Origin: Streptomyces sp. TP-A0356 | GTDB taxonomy: Bacteria; Actinomycetota; Actinomycetes; Streptomycetales; Streptomycetaceae | DNA length: 64,000 bases | Assembly (NCBI RefSeq): GCF_001417775.1 | Contig: NZ_BBZJ01000018.1 | Location: 269,942 to 333,941 of the forward strand | Direction of reading: 5' to 3' | The notes under the pieces: model-generated | The model's database searches: none | The model's input: only the letters and a program-made list of their open reading frames with translations | Told to the model about the DNA's origin: nothing | Shown here: positions 7,919 to 16,225 of the stretch, piece after piece | How positions within the stretch are numbered: position 1 is the first letter of the stretch | Layout of the letters: each line of letters opens with the position of its first letter | Program-made: the position numbers and the translations under genes

Positions 7919-9418
7919 ATGAAGACGAATCAGGCCCGGAAAATCACGGCCACAACCGTCTGTTCCGTCCTCTACACGGGGATCGGCACGGCGGCACTGG
8001 CCGGCTTCCTCTTCTCGCCGAGCATGCTCTCGGTGATCTTGTTCTCCGCTGTGATAATGACGGCTTTCGCCCTTGTGGCGGCCCGGAACCCGCTCGCCGC
8101 GGGCCTCACCTGGCTGGTCCTGTCTCCCGTCCTCTATCCCTTCGCCCGCTATCCGCAGTCGGGGACAGTGCTGACGTTCGACCGTGTCTACCTGGGCGCC
8201 CTGGCTCTCACGGTCCTGCTGACAAGGCGGGCCGGAAGGCCGAGCGCCCCCGGTGTGCGGTCCTTCGTCACCGCGGTCACGGGGTTCGCCGCTGCCTTCC
8301 TCTGCCGTGCCCTGAGCACGCACCCCAGCAGCCTGGGCGCACTGCAGACCTTCATCGACGCGATCCTGCTCCCCTGCATCGCCTTCGCTGTCTGCCGCCG
8401 CACGGCGGACAGCCCCGGGCGACTGCGGGCCTGGGCGGCGGGACTGATGGTCTGCGGCACCTCTGTGGCCGTGCTCGGCATCACGGAGCACCTCTTCGGA
8501 TACGAGCTGGCGACCCTCAGCGGCGGAGCCGTGCGAACCGACACCGAGGTCGGCGGGTTGGTCCGTGTCTCCGGGCCGTATGCCGCCCCGGAGGTCTACG
8601 CGCTCACCCTGGCCCTGACACTCGCCGCGACGCTCTTCTGGTGGATGAGCGCGGGCCCCGACGGCTCGCGCCGAAGAGGGTTTGCCGCCCTCACGGGCCC
8701 CCTGCTGGCCGCCGTGCAGATCACGGGCATGGCGCTCTCGCTGTTCCGCGTGGCCTGGGCCTGTGCCCTCCTGGTCCTCTTCCTCGGGCTCGGCCTGCGG
8801 GCCGGGAAGAGGCTGAGACTCGCCGCCGTGGCCGTCGCCGTGGCCCTGGGGGCCCTCATCCTCTTCGTACCGTTGCAGGACAACGACCTCTTCCGTGCCC
8901 GCATGGCCGACACCGACAACGTGGCCGGCCGGTTCGCGACGTATCAGGTGGGTCTGGAGATCTGGCGTTCCGCCCCGGTCACCGGAGTGGGGATCAACCA
9001 GTTCGTCGAGGCTCAGAAGCGGGTCGACCCCAAGGTGGTGTGGGGCGTGCGGTCCGTGCAGTCTCCCCACAGCTCGTTCGTCGGGACGCTGGCGGAGCAG
9101 GGCGTGATCGGCTTCGCGGCCCTGCTCACCGTGTGCGGACACGGCACCAGGATGCTCCGCCGGCTCGGCCGGGCGGCACGTGAGGACGCGACGCGCCAAG
9201 TGCTGCATGCGGCCGTGATCGCCGGGGCCGTGTCCTATCTGGCCTTCTCCGTCGAGTTGACGATGCTGCCGCTGGGGCCGAGCAATGCCGTACTGGCCGT
9301 GGTCCTGGCACTCGCCGCGTCGGCCGTCGAAACGGCCCAGCGGCGACCGGCTCGTGAAAAGGCCGCGGCGGCGGCCCCGGAGCGGGCTCTGGCGCGTATC
9401 GCGGAGCCGGTGGCATGA
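7919..9418 (+). CDS. O-antigen ligase/Wzy-type polysaccharide polymerase
   Basis: The 499-residue protein is very hydrophobic, with roughly 11-12 membrane helices. In its middle-to-late part it has the Wzy_C/O-antigen-ligase signature: NVAGRFATYQVGLEIW, PVTGVGINQFVE and SPHSSFVGTLAEQGVIGF, a large periplasmic-type loop where lipid-linked repeat units are joined. It should polymerise, or ligate, the EPS repeat unit outside the membrane. Start choice is uncertain: the ATG at 7919 begins just before the first helix but has only a weak AGG upstream, and an in-frame ATG at 7886 is possible. Its last codons overlap the start of the flippase gene in ATGA, indicating translational coupling. Confidence 0.82.
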   Translation: MKTNQARKITATTVCSVLYTGIGTAALAGFLFSPSMLSVILFSAVIMTAFALVAARNPLAAGLTWLVLSPVLYPFARYPQSGTVLTFDRVYLGALALTVLLTRRAGRPSAPGVRSFVTAVTGFAAAFLCRALSTHPSSLGALQTFIDAILLPCIAFAVCRRTADSPGRLRAWAAGLMVCGTSVAVLGITEHLFGYELATLSGGAVRTDTEVGGLVRVSGPYAAPEVYALTLALTLAATLFWWMSAGPDGSRRRGFAALTGPLLAAVQITGMALSLFRVAWACALLVLFLGLGLRAGKRLRLAAVAVAVALGALILFVPLQDNDLFRARMADTDNVAGRFATYQVGLEIWRSAPVTGVGINQFVEAQKRVDPKVVWGVRSVQSPHSSFVGTLAEQGVIGFAALLTVCGHGTRMLRRLGRAAREDATRQVLHAAVIAGAVSYLAFSVELTMLPLGPSNAVLAVVLALAASAVETAQRRPAREKAAAAAPERALARIAEPVA

Positions 9419-10773
9419 CGGCCGTCAACGTCGGTGCCGCCGTGAGGACCTGCGCCAAGGTGAGGATCGCCTGGTCCTCCACGACGGTTCGTCAGGCCGT
9501 CGGCTTCGCCTGCTCGAATGCGGCGCTCGGCGGACTGGGCATGATCACGTCCGCGCTGCTGGCCAGGGCCCTGGACGTCGACGCCTACTCGAGCTACACG
9601 TTCGGCAAGCAGCTGCTCCTGTTCAGCGCGATGTTCTTCGAGTTCGGGCTGTTCCTACCCGCGGCCCGGATGCTGGCGCTCTCGGACCCGGCGGAACGGC
9701 GTCGCACCGCCGGCGCGGTCGTGGCGCTCTTCGTTCCGGTCTCCGTCCTGTTCGGGGTCACCGTCTTCGCGCTGTCCTGGATCGTGGACGCCTGCCTGGA
9801 CGTTCACGCGGGCCCGGCGCTGAGAATGGTGGCCCTCGTCTCGGTGGGTTACCCCCTCGACTTCGTGTGTCTCCAGACGGCCCAGGGTCTCGACCGGCTC
9901 CACAGCTACTCGATCGCCTCCGTACTGTCGCGGCTGGGTTTCCTCGGCCTGCTCATGACCCTGCCGACGACGGGGGTACGGCTGACATCGTCAGGAGTTC
10001 TTCTGGCGGACACCCTGTTCCTGCTCGTCGGCTGGGTCGCGCTCCTGGCGAACCTCCGGCCCGTGTTCCGCGGACTTCGCGAAACCATGTCGCGGATGCT
10101 CCGAGGTGCCCGTGACTACGGCTTCTCGGCCTACGTCGGCCGGGTACTGAGCATGGGCACCTACCACATGGACACGCTGATGCTCGGTGCCGCGAGCGAT
10201 CCGCGTTCGTTCGCCTGCTACATGTGTGCCGCAGCGCTCGCGTCTCCCATCGCCCTGCCGAGTGCGGGTGTGGCGACGGCGCTCTTCGGACGGCTCACCC
10301 GCCAGCCTCGTATGGAACCGCGCTGGGTCGCGACGGTGACGCTGATGAGCCTCCTACCGGCGGTCGCGTTGAGCACGCTGGCCGAGCCGGTGGTCCGGCT
10401 CGTCTATTCCGAGAAGTTCGAGATGGCGGCGGGCCTGGTACCGGTCCTGGCCGCGGCGCAGGTGATCAGCGCCGTGACCCGCCTGTTCAATTCCTTTCTG
10501 GCGGCGCACGGGCTCGGCTCGGACCTGCGGACCGCGGCGATCACCCTGACGGTGTCGAACCTCGTCCTCAACCTCCTGCTGATTCCGGCCTTCGGAGCCG
10601 CGGGAGCGGCATGGGCGAGCCTTCTCGCGCTGGCCGTGAACCTGATCGCCCACATCCTGCGCTACCGGCGGGCCGTGGACGCGGGGGAGACCGCCCTCCC
10701 GGACGGCGGGGGAAGCCCGGGAACGAGCTCCACGGTCCCGCCGCCGAGGGGTCAGGGCGCGACCGCGTGGTAG
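9415..10773 (+). CDS. Wzx-type polysaccharide flippase (MOP superfamily)
   Basis: The 452-residue integral membrane protein has about 12 to 14 helices in the two-bundle pattern of the MOP/Polysacc_synt family, beginning with ACSNAALGGLGMITSALLAR, the usual first helix of Wzx flippases. It should flip the undecaprenyl-diphosphate-linked repeat unit across the cytoplasmic membrane for polymerisation by the product of the preceding gene, with which it shares an ATGA overlap. The C-terminus is a short Gly/Pro-rich tail. Its 3' end overlaps the convergent asparagine-synthase gene by 22 nt, so transcription from both sides meets here. A murein-lipid-II flippase (MurJ) is less likely given the context. 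Confidence 0.85.
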   Translation: MTAVNVGAAVRTCAKVRIAWSSTTVRQAVGFACSNAALGGLGMITSALLARALDVDAYSSYTFGKQLLLFSAMFFEFGLFLPAARMLALSDPAERRRTAGAVVALFVPVSVLFGVTVFALSWIVDACLDVHAGPALRMVALVSVGYPLDFVCLQTAQGLDRLHSYSIASVLSRLGFLGLLMTLPTTGVRLTSSGVLLADTLFLLVGWVALLANLRPVFRGLRETMSRMLRGARDYGFSAYVGRVLSMGTYHMDTLMLGAASDPRSFACYMCAAALASPIALPSAGVATALFGRLTRQPRMEPRWVATVTLMSLLPAVALSTLAEPVVRLVYSEKFEMAAGLVPVLAAAQVISAVTRLFNSFLAAHGLGSDLRTAAITLTVSNLVLNLLLIPAFGAAGAAWASLLALAVNLIAHILRYRRAVDAGETALPDGGGSPGTSSTVPPPRGQGATAW

Positions 10774-12674
10774 TCCTGAAGCGCTTCGGCGACCCGTCCG
10801 TCACCGTCGACGTTCCGTTCCCACCACACCGCCGCGCAGATGAGGCCGAAAACGGCCAGCCCGCGCTCACGCTCTCCCGACACGTGCTCGGTCACGAACC
10901 GGTCGGCGGTCCGCCGGTCGAAGAGCTCGTCGAAGATCCCGGACTGCCGCACCCACGGCCACAGTTGCCGTCCGTGCCGCCTCAGCAGGGAGCGGACCGG
11001 TGCTCCGAACCCCGTCTTCGAACGGCGCGTGACGAAGTCCGGAACCCCCGCGGCCGACGCGGCGGCTCTGAACTGCGCCTTGCCCTTCCCGGTACGGAGC
11101 TGGTCTTCCGCTCGCACCGCGAGCGCCGAGGCGACGACGGGTTCGCCGAGGAACGGCACGCGCAGTTCCACGCTGGCCCGCATGGACGCGCGATCCGCGT
11201 ACAGGAGGTTGAGGCCCGGCAGGAACAGACGCCGGTCGCACTCCGCGACGGCGCTCAGCGGGCTCGCTCCCCCCGCCAGCAGGGGGTCCGTGATGTCACG
11301 GTGGGCAGCCACGACCTCTTCCAGTTCGACCTTCGGAGACAGTTGTGCCCATTCCTCGGCCGTGAAGTAGGACTGGCCTCCCCATGCCCAGTCGCGGGGA
11401 CTCTGCCGGCACATCCGGCCGAGCTTGTCCGTCCGTTCGCGAAACCTCCCCGGGACCGGACCCTGTGACGCACGTCCGAGGAGACTGCGGCCCGCCGCCG
11501 GAATCCGCTGCAGCATCCGTACGGCCTGGTACCGCTCGTATCCCAGGAACAGCTCCTCCACCCCGATCCCGGACAGCAGCACGGTCGCCTCGCCGCGGGC
11601 GGCCCGTGACAGGCGCATGAGCGCGATGGCCGCCGGGTCTCCGAACGGCAGCTCCATCACCCGTACCATCTCGGGGATCTGCCGCAGTACGTCGACATCG
11701 AGATCCACCCAGTGCAGCGGCACCCCGAGGTGACGGGCCGCCCGCTCGGCGTACGGGGCGTCCTTCTCGAAGGGCTCCGCCGGGTCTTGCCGCGGCGAGG
11801 CGTCACGCGCCGAGAAGACGGGTCCCGAGAACCCCGCACGGCCCAGTTCCACACCCAGCCATGTGCTGTCGACTCCCCCGCTCAGCAGCAGCCCGACCGG
11901 GACGTCCGCCCTGACCTGGCGTCTCACCGACTCACGCACCGCCTCACCGATTCCCTGCGCCGATGAGGTGGCCTCCGCCTGCCAGAGGAGCCGGGGGCGT
12001 GTGTACTCGGGTGGCCGGACGCAGTGCGCGGAGCCGGCCGGTGCCGCGTGCACGCGGCGCCAGCCCGTGCGCGGGGGAGGCGTCCAGAGGAACATCGCCC
12101 CCTGCGCGACGGCCACGGGATCGACATGGTCGGCGAGGCCGATCGCGCGCAGCGGAGCGATCTCACTGGCCAGGGCGACGAGGCGGCCCGACGTGTCCGA
12201 GGCGACGTAGAGGGGCTTGACGCCCAGCCGGTCGCGTCCATAGCGCACCTGTCCGTCGGGCAGGACCTGGACGAAGCCGAACATCCCGTCGACCCGCCCG
12301 AGCAGTTGTGCGGCATCGGGCTGGAGCAGCAGCTCGTGGAGGACCTCGGTGTCGCCTTCGGTGGTGAACCGGACCCCTCGGGACCGCAGCGTCCCCCGCA
12401 GTTCGGGAGCGTTGTAGATCTCCCCGTTGTAGACGAGGACCCCCCGCTCGGCGTCACCGAAGGGCTGGTCGCTGCGGGAGCCGACGTCGACGATCGCAAG
12501 CCGGCGGAAGTGCAGTGACGCGTGCCAGCCCGCACCCCGAAGGTCCCGATGCCCGCAGGAGTCCGGGCCCCGGTGCTCGATCGTCGTACACGGGTCGTCC
12601 GTCGTACACGGGTTCCTCGTACGGGGGTTGTCCCCGGCCGCACCACGGTTCAGGACCACCACGAAACCGCACAT
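10752..12674 (-). CDS. asnB: Glutamine-dependent asparagine synthase-like amidotransferase (first copy)
   Basis: The 640-residue enzyme has an N-terminal Ntn glutaminase domain that begins MCGF, so Cys2 is the nucleophile, with RGPDS, LVYNGEIYN and GDTEVL motifs. The synthetase domain carries the ATP PP-loop SGGVDST near residue 260. ATG at 12674 is fixed by the catalytic Cys and by GGAGG upstream; an open frame continues upstream but is not needed. AsnB paralogues in polysaccharide clusters are thought to amidate uronic-acid carboxyl groups rather than make asparagine, which would fit the uronate genes here. This is the last gene of the minus-strand operon, 61 nt after the two-domain oxidoreductase, and it is only distantly similar to the second copy at 18194-20113. 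Confidence 0.88.
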   Translation of the reverse strand: MCGFVVVLNRGAAGDNPRTRNPCTTDDPCTTIEHRGPDSCGHRDLRGAGWHASLHFRRLAIVDVGSRSDQPFGDAERGVLVYNGEIYNAPELRGTLRSRGVRFTTEGDTEVLHELLLQPDAAQLLGRVDGMFGFVQVLPDGQVRYGRDRLGVKPLYVASDTSGRLVALASEIAPLRAIGLADHVDPVAVAQGAMFLWTPPPRTGWRRVHAAPAGSAHCVRPPEYTRPRLLWQAEATSSAQGIGEAVRESVRRQVRADVPVGLLLSGGVDSTWLGVELGRAGFSGPVFSARDASPRQDPAEPFEKDAPYAERAARHLGVPLHWVDLDVDVLRQIPEMVRVMELPFGDPAAIALMRLSRAARGEATVLLSGIGVEELFLGYERYQAVRMLQRIPAAGRSLLGRASQGPVPGRFRERTDKLGRMCRQSPRDWAWGGQSYFTAEEWAQLSPKVELEEVVAAHRDITDPLLAGGASPLSAVAECDRRLFLPGLNLLYADRASMRASVELRVPFLGEPVVASALAVRAEDQLRTGKGKAQFRAAASAAGVPDFVTRRSKTGFGAPVRSLLRRHGRQLWPWVRQSGIFDELFDRRTADRFVTEHVSGERERGLAVFGLICAAVWWERNVDGDGRVAEALQDYHAVAP

Positions 12675-12735
12675 CATGCCTCCGTCGTCGCACTCGGCGC
12701 CGCAGCCACCGGTACGGCGGCCGCGCCCCGGGAAC

Positions 12736-15018
12736 TCATGCGCCGGAATTCCCTGTCGTGCCCACGGCGCCCTGAGGCGTGGCAAGGGCCTGCTCCGGGA
12801 CCACACCCACGGCACTCCCGGCTCCAGCGCCGGGGGGTGTGCAGCCGAGGGCCTCCGCGAGCGCCGGGGTGGCCGGCGCGGTCCCGACCTGGCCGCCTTC
12901 CGCGAGGGCGGCAGCCGCGCGGCATGCCACCAGCGAGCTCCACAACGCCAGCCGGAAGTCCGCCTCAGCGACCTTCTCGCCCCTCAGCAGCCGTGTCAGG
13001 GCCCGCATCTCCTCGGCGTGTCCCTTCGGAGCTCCCCGGTAGAGCGACTCCGACTTCTTCCCCCGCTTCCACAGCGTCAAGGAAGCGAAGTCCTCGATCC
13101 GGGCGGCGACACCGTCACAGGCCACCTCGATGAGCTCCTTGGGGGCCCCGGGCGGTGTGGTCCCGCCGTACACGATGGAAGCGGTCGACGCGTCCGAGTA
13201 GGTGATCTGCAGGGTGACGCTCTGGGCCGACACCGGGTCCCTGCTGTCGACGCCCGTCGCGGTCACGCTCACCGGCCCGCCAGGCACGAGGAAGTTCGCG
13301 GTGTCGATGAAATGGCAGACCTCGCCGAGCAGACGGCCGCCCTGCCGGTCATCGAAGTACCAGTGGTCGTCGGGCAGCCGGCCGGCGAAGACCCGATGAA
13401 CGACCTGGAGCGGCGCCCCCTCGGGCAGGGCGGCACGCAACTCCCGCACGGCCGGGGCGAACCGCCGGTTGAAACCGGCGAGGGCCGGGGCGCCGGACCG
13501 GGCCCAGGCGGCCGCCACCTCCTCCAGCTCCTGCTCCGAGAGGCCCACGGGCTTCTCGCAGTACAACGCGATCCCGCGGCGCAGCACTTCTGCCGCGTAG
13601 CGCCCATGGCTGTCATGACGGGACAGCACCATGACACAGTCGGCGTCGGCCGCCGCGAGCCCGTGCTCGGCGCTCTCCGCGACATCGCGGAACCCCCAGC
13701 GCTTGCTCTGCTGGACGGCCGTCAGGCCTCGTGCGCTCGTCACCCAGGAGAAGCCGACACCCTGTTCACGGCGCAGATGCGGGAAGAGCATCTTGGTGGC
13801 GAAGTTCCCGGCTCCGATCGCGGCGATCCTCGCTTCCGCGGCAGGCGGTGACCACCTGGCGGACCCGCCCTGGTGGCGCGGCGGCTCGCTCACCTTCGCG
13901 GTGCCGGGATAGCGCAGCAGCAGAGCGGGGCGCCGGCGGGGCCGTACCGTGTTCAGGACGCGGTACGCCTCGGCGGCGTCCTCGACGGCGAAGACATGGG
14001 GGTCGAGGCTCTCCAGGTCCAGGCTCGGCACCATCCTGAGGACCTCGGCCAGATTACGGCGTTCGGTCCAGGGCACGTAGCCCTCCGGGTACTCCTGGCC
14101 GGCCTCCTCGTAGCGCGGGTCGTAGCGTCCGGGTCCGTACGACCGTGAGTAACGGACCGTCAGTTCCTTGTGGTAGTACGACGACCGGGGCGGGGCCACC
14201 TTGACGTCTCCCACGATGACCACGGTGGCCCGGTCCCGCGCCAGACTCCCGGCCAGCTCCACCGGATCCGTGCTCGAGGTCGCCGCGGTCACCAGCACCG
14301 CGTCCGCCCGTGCCCCGCGCCAATGCCGCGCGACGGTCCCGGGGAGGTCCTCCGTCTCCCGGGGGTGGGCGACGAATCCGGCCGCTCGCGCCGCCTCGAC
14401 GGCCGCGGGGTCCTGGTCCACGCCGACCGCGTCGTACCCGTAGGCCCGCAGCAGCCGCAGGGTGAGCTGCCCCACCAGTCCGAGGCCGATCACCGCGACA
14501 CGGGACCCCGCGGGCGCCTCGGTCTGGTGGATTCCCTGGAGTGCGATGGCGCCCACGGTGGCGAACGCGGCCCAGCGGTCCTCCACTCCGTCCGGTACGG
14601 GCACGACGAGGTTGCGCGGCACGGCCACGATCTCGGCGTGGGAGGCGTAACCGGCTCCGCCCGCGGCCACACGCAAGCCAGGGGTGAGGTCGTCCACCCC
14701 CTCCCCGACCGCGATCACCACACCGGCACAGGAGTACCCGAGCGTCATGGGCCGGTCGAGCCGGTCCTGGACCATGCGGTAGGTCTCGACGACGCCCAGT
14801 TGCCGCGCCGTGTCGAGGACCTGCCGGACCTGGTCGGGACGCTGCCGTGCCTTGCTCAGGAGGCTGCCGGCGCCCGTCTCGAGGGTCGCGCGCTCGGTGC
14901 CCGCGCTGATCAGCGAGTAGGTGTTGCGGATCAGCACCGTGCCCCACTGGGCCACCGGGGGCGGCATCTCCTCCACGCTGATCGAACCGTCCCGGGCCGA
15001 CAGCAGTACTGCCTTCAC
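12736..15018 (-). CDS. Two-domain oxidoreductase: zinc-alcohol-dehydrogenase-like plus Gfo/Idh/MocA
   Basis: The 760-residue fusion has a medium-chain dehydrogenase half (residues about 1-370, Rossmann motif VIGLGLVGQL near 170) joined to a Gfo/Idh/MocA half (Rossmann IGAGNFATKM near 397, conserved CEKPVG near 485). This arrangement is known as the bi-domain-containing oxidoreductase of polysaccharide clusters. It probably oxidises or epimerises a sugar or sugar nucleotide with NAD(P), but no reaction is established from sequence. The start is GTG at 15018: GAAAGG stands 8 nt upstream and translation begins at the first strand KAVLLSARDG. One nucleotide separates it from the stop of the preceding glycosyltransferase gene, so the two are translationally coupled. 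Confidence 0.86.
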   Translation of the reverse strand: MKAVLLSARDGSISVEEMPPPVAQWGTVLIRNTYSLISAGTERATLETGAGSLLSKARQRPDQVRQVLDTARQLGVVETYRMVQDRLDRPMTLGYSCAGVVIAVGEGVDDLTPGLRVAAGGAGYASHAEIVAVPRNLVVPVPDGVEDRWAAFATVGAIALQGIHQTEAPAGSRVAVIGLGLVGQLTLRLLRAYGYDAVGVDQDPAAVEAARAAGFVAHPRETEDLPGTVARHWRGARADAVLVTAATSSTDPVELAGSLARDRATVVIVGDVKVAPPRSSYYHKELTVRYSRSYGPGRYDPRYEEAGQEYPEGYVPWTERRNLAEVLRMVPSLDLESLDPHVFAVEDAAEAYRVLNTVRPRRRPALLLRYPGTAKVSEPPRHQGGSARWSPPAAEARIAAIGAGNFATKMLFPHLRREQGVGFSWVTSARGLTAVQQSKRWGFRDVAESAEHGLAAADADCVMVLSRHDSHGRYAAEVLRRGIALYCEKPVGLSEQELEEVAAAWARSGAPALAGFNRRFAPAVRELRAALPEGAPLQVVHRVFAGRLPDDHWYFDDRQGGRLLGEVCHFIDTANFLVPGGPVSVTATGVDSRDPVSAQSVTLQITYSDASTASIVYGGTTPPGAPKELIEVACDGVAARIEDFASLTLWKRGKKSESLYRGAPKGHAEEMRALTRLLRGEKVAEADFRLALWSSLVACRAAAALAEGGQVGTAPATPALAEALGCTPPGAGAGSAVGVVPEQALATPQGAVGTTGNSGA

Positions 15019-15019
15019 G

Positions 15020-16225
15020 TCAAGCGCCTTTCGGAAGACTGGACGGCTCAGCCGGCCGCCCCTGTTCGGTTTCGGGCCGTGCGTCTGCCCGAGAGGCGAG
15101 CGCACGGTACAGGCGGGTCAGGGTCCTGCTCTCGGTCTCCCAGGAGTAGGTGCCGCGCAGCTTCTCGGCGTTGCGCCGGAACGTTTCCAGGCCATCGGCG
15201 GCCTCGCGCAGCGCGCGGGCCACCGACGCGGGCTCCGCCGGGTCGAAGAGCGCACCCGCCGGGCCGATCCCATTGCCCAGCAGGGCCCTGCGGACCTCGG
15301 GGAAGTCACTGCCCACCACGGCCAGACCGGCCATCAGGTACTCGAAGAGCTTGTTGGTGTCGCCCAGGTAGCAGTTGAGATGTGCGTTGGTGAGGGCGAC
15401 GACGCCGACGTCCGCCGCCGCGGTGTACGAGAGCAGTTCGTCCACCGGGACCGCGGGGAGGATGCTGGTGCGGTCCTCGATGCCGCACTCCGCGACGATC
15501 TCGTGCAGCTTCCGTACGCTGTCGTCGCTGCCGAACCCGATGATCACCCAGTGCCACTCCGGAAGATCCCGCAGCGCCGCCGCGACGGTGTCGAAGCAGC
15601 GGGAGTCCAGATAGAAGCCCCCCTGGAAGATCAGCACGAGCCGGTCACGCGGAATGCCCAGCCGGCGGCGGAGATCCTTCGGTTCGACGTCGGCGTCCGG
15701 TGTACGGGGGTAGTTGCCGACGACGACGGGCCGGTCCCCGTGCAGTTTCTCCAGATAGGCCGCGCGCGAGGCGTTGGTGGTGATCCGTGCCCGCGAGCGC
15801 CGCCAGACCGCCCGCTCCCACCACTCGATCACCTGCCGCACCGGCCACCGGTGCATACAGGCCTCCAGCTCGTGTGCGTCGTACACCAGCGCGGCGCGGC
15901 GACGACGGGCGACCAGTAGGGCAGGCAGGCTGAGATGGAGGTTGTGGCAGTGCACGACGTCCGGCTCACCGCGGCCCATGAGCAGTGCCGCGCGCAGGAT
16001 GCCGAGACCCGCCAGGCCCACCCGCAGGGGCCTCGGCAGGTTCCTCCGTGGGAACGGCAGGACCTCGTAGCGGACGCCTTCCTCGACCATGGCGGTCCGA
16101 CGCCGGACCCCCGAGTCGAAGCCCACGACCCGTACCCGGTGCCCGTCCGCGGCCAGGGAGGCCGCTTCCCGTCGCACGCGCGCGTCGCTGCGCAGGTCCG
16201 ACACCACCGCCATGAGGATCTTCAT
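15020..16225 (-). CDS. Family 4 glycosyltransferase (EPS)
   Basis: The 401-residue GT-B enzyme has the N-terminal strand MKILMAVVSDL, a central DVVHCHNLHLSLPALL segment, and a C-terminal acceptor/nucleotide site with IIGFGSDDSV and TNKLFEYLMAGLAVVGSD, the EX7E-type region of GT4 enzymes. It has no signal peptide and should act at the inner face of the membrane, adding one sugar to the lipid-linked repeat unit. The start ATG at 16225 overlaps the stop of the heparinase gene (ATGA). Donor and linkage are unknown; a mannosyl- or GlcNAc-type activity is possible. Confidence 0.86.
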   Translation of the reverse strand: MKILMAVVSDLRSDARVRREAASLAADGHRVRVVGFDSGVRRRTAMVEEGVRYEVLPFPRRNLPRPLRVGLAGLGILRAALLMGRGEPDVVHCHNLHLSLPALLVARRRRAALVYDAHELEACMHRWPVRQVIEWWERAVWRRSRARITTNASRAAYLEKLHGDRPVVVGNYPRTPDADVEPKDLRRRLGIPRDRLVLIFQGGFYLDSRCFDTVAAALRDLPEWHWVIIGFGSDDSVRKLHEIVAECGIEDRTSILPAVPVDELLSYTAAADVGVVALTNAHLNCYLGDTNKLFEYLMAGLAVVGSDFPEVRRALLGNGIGPAGALFDPAEPASVARALREAADGLETFRRNAEKLRGTYSWETESRTLTRLYRALASRADARPETEQGRPAEPSSLPKGA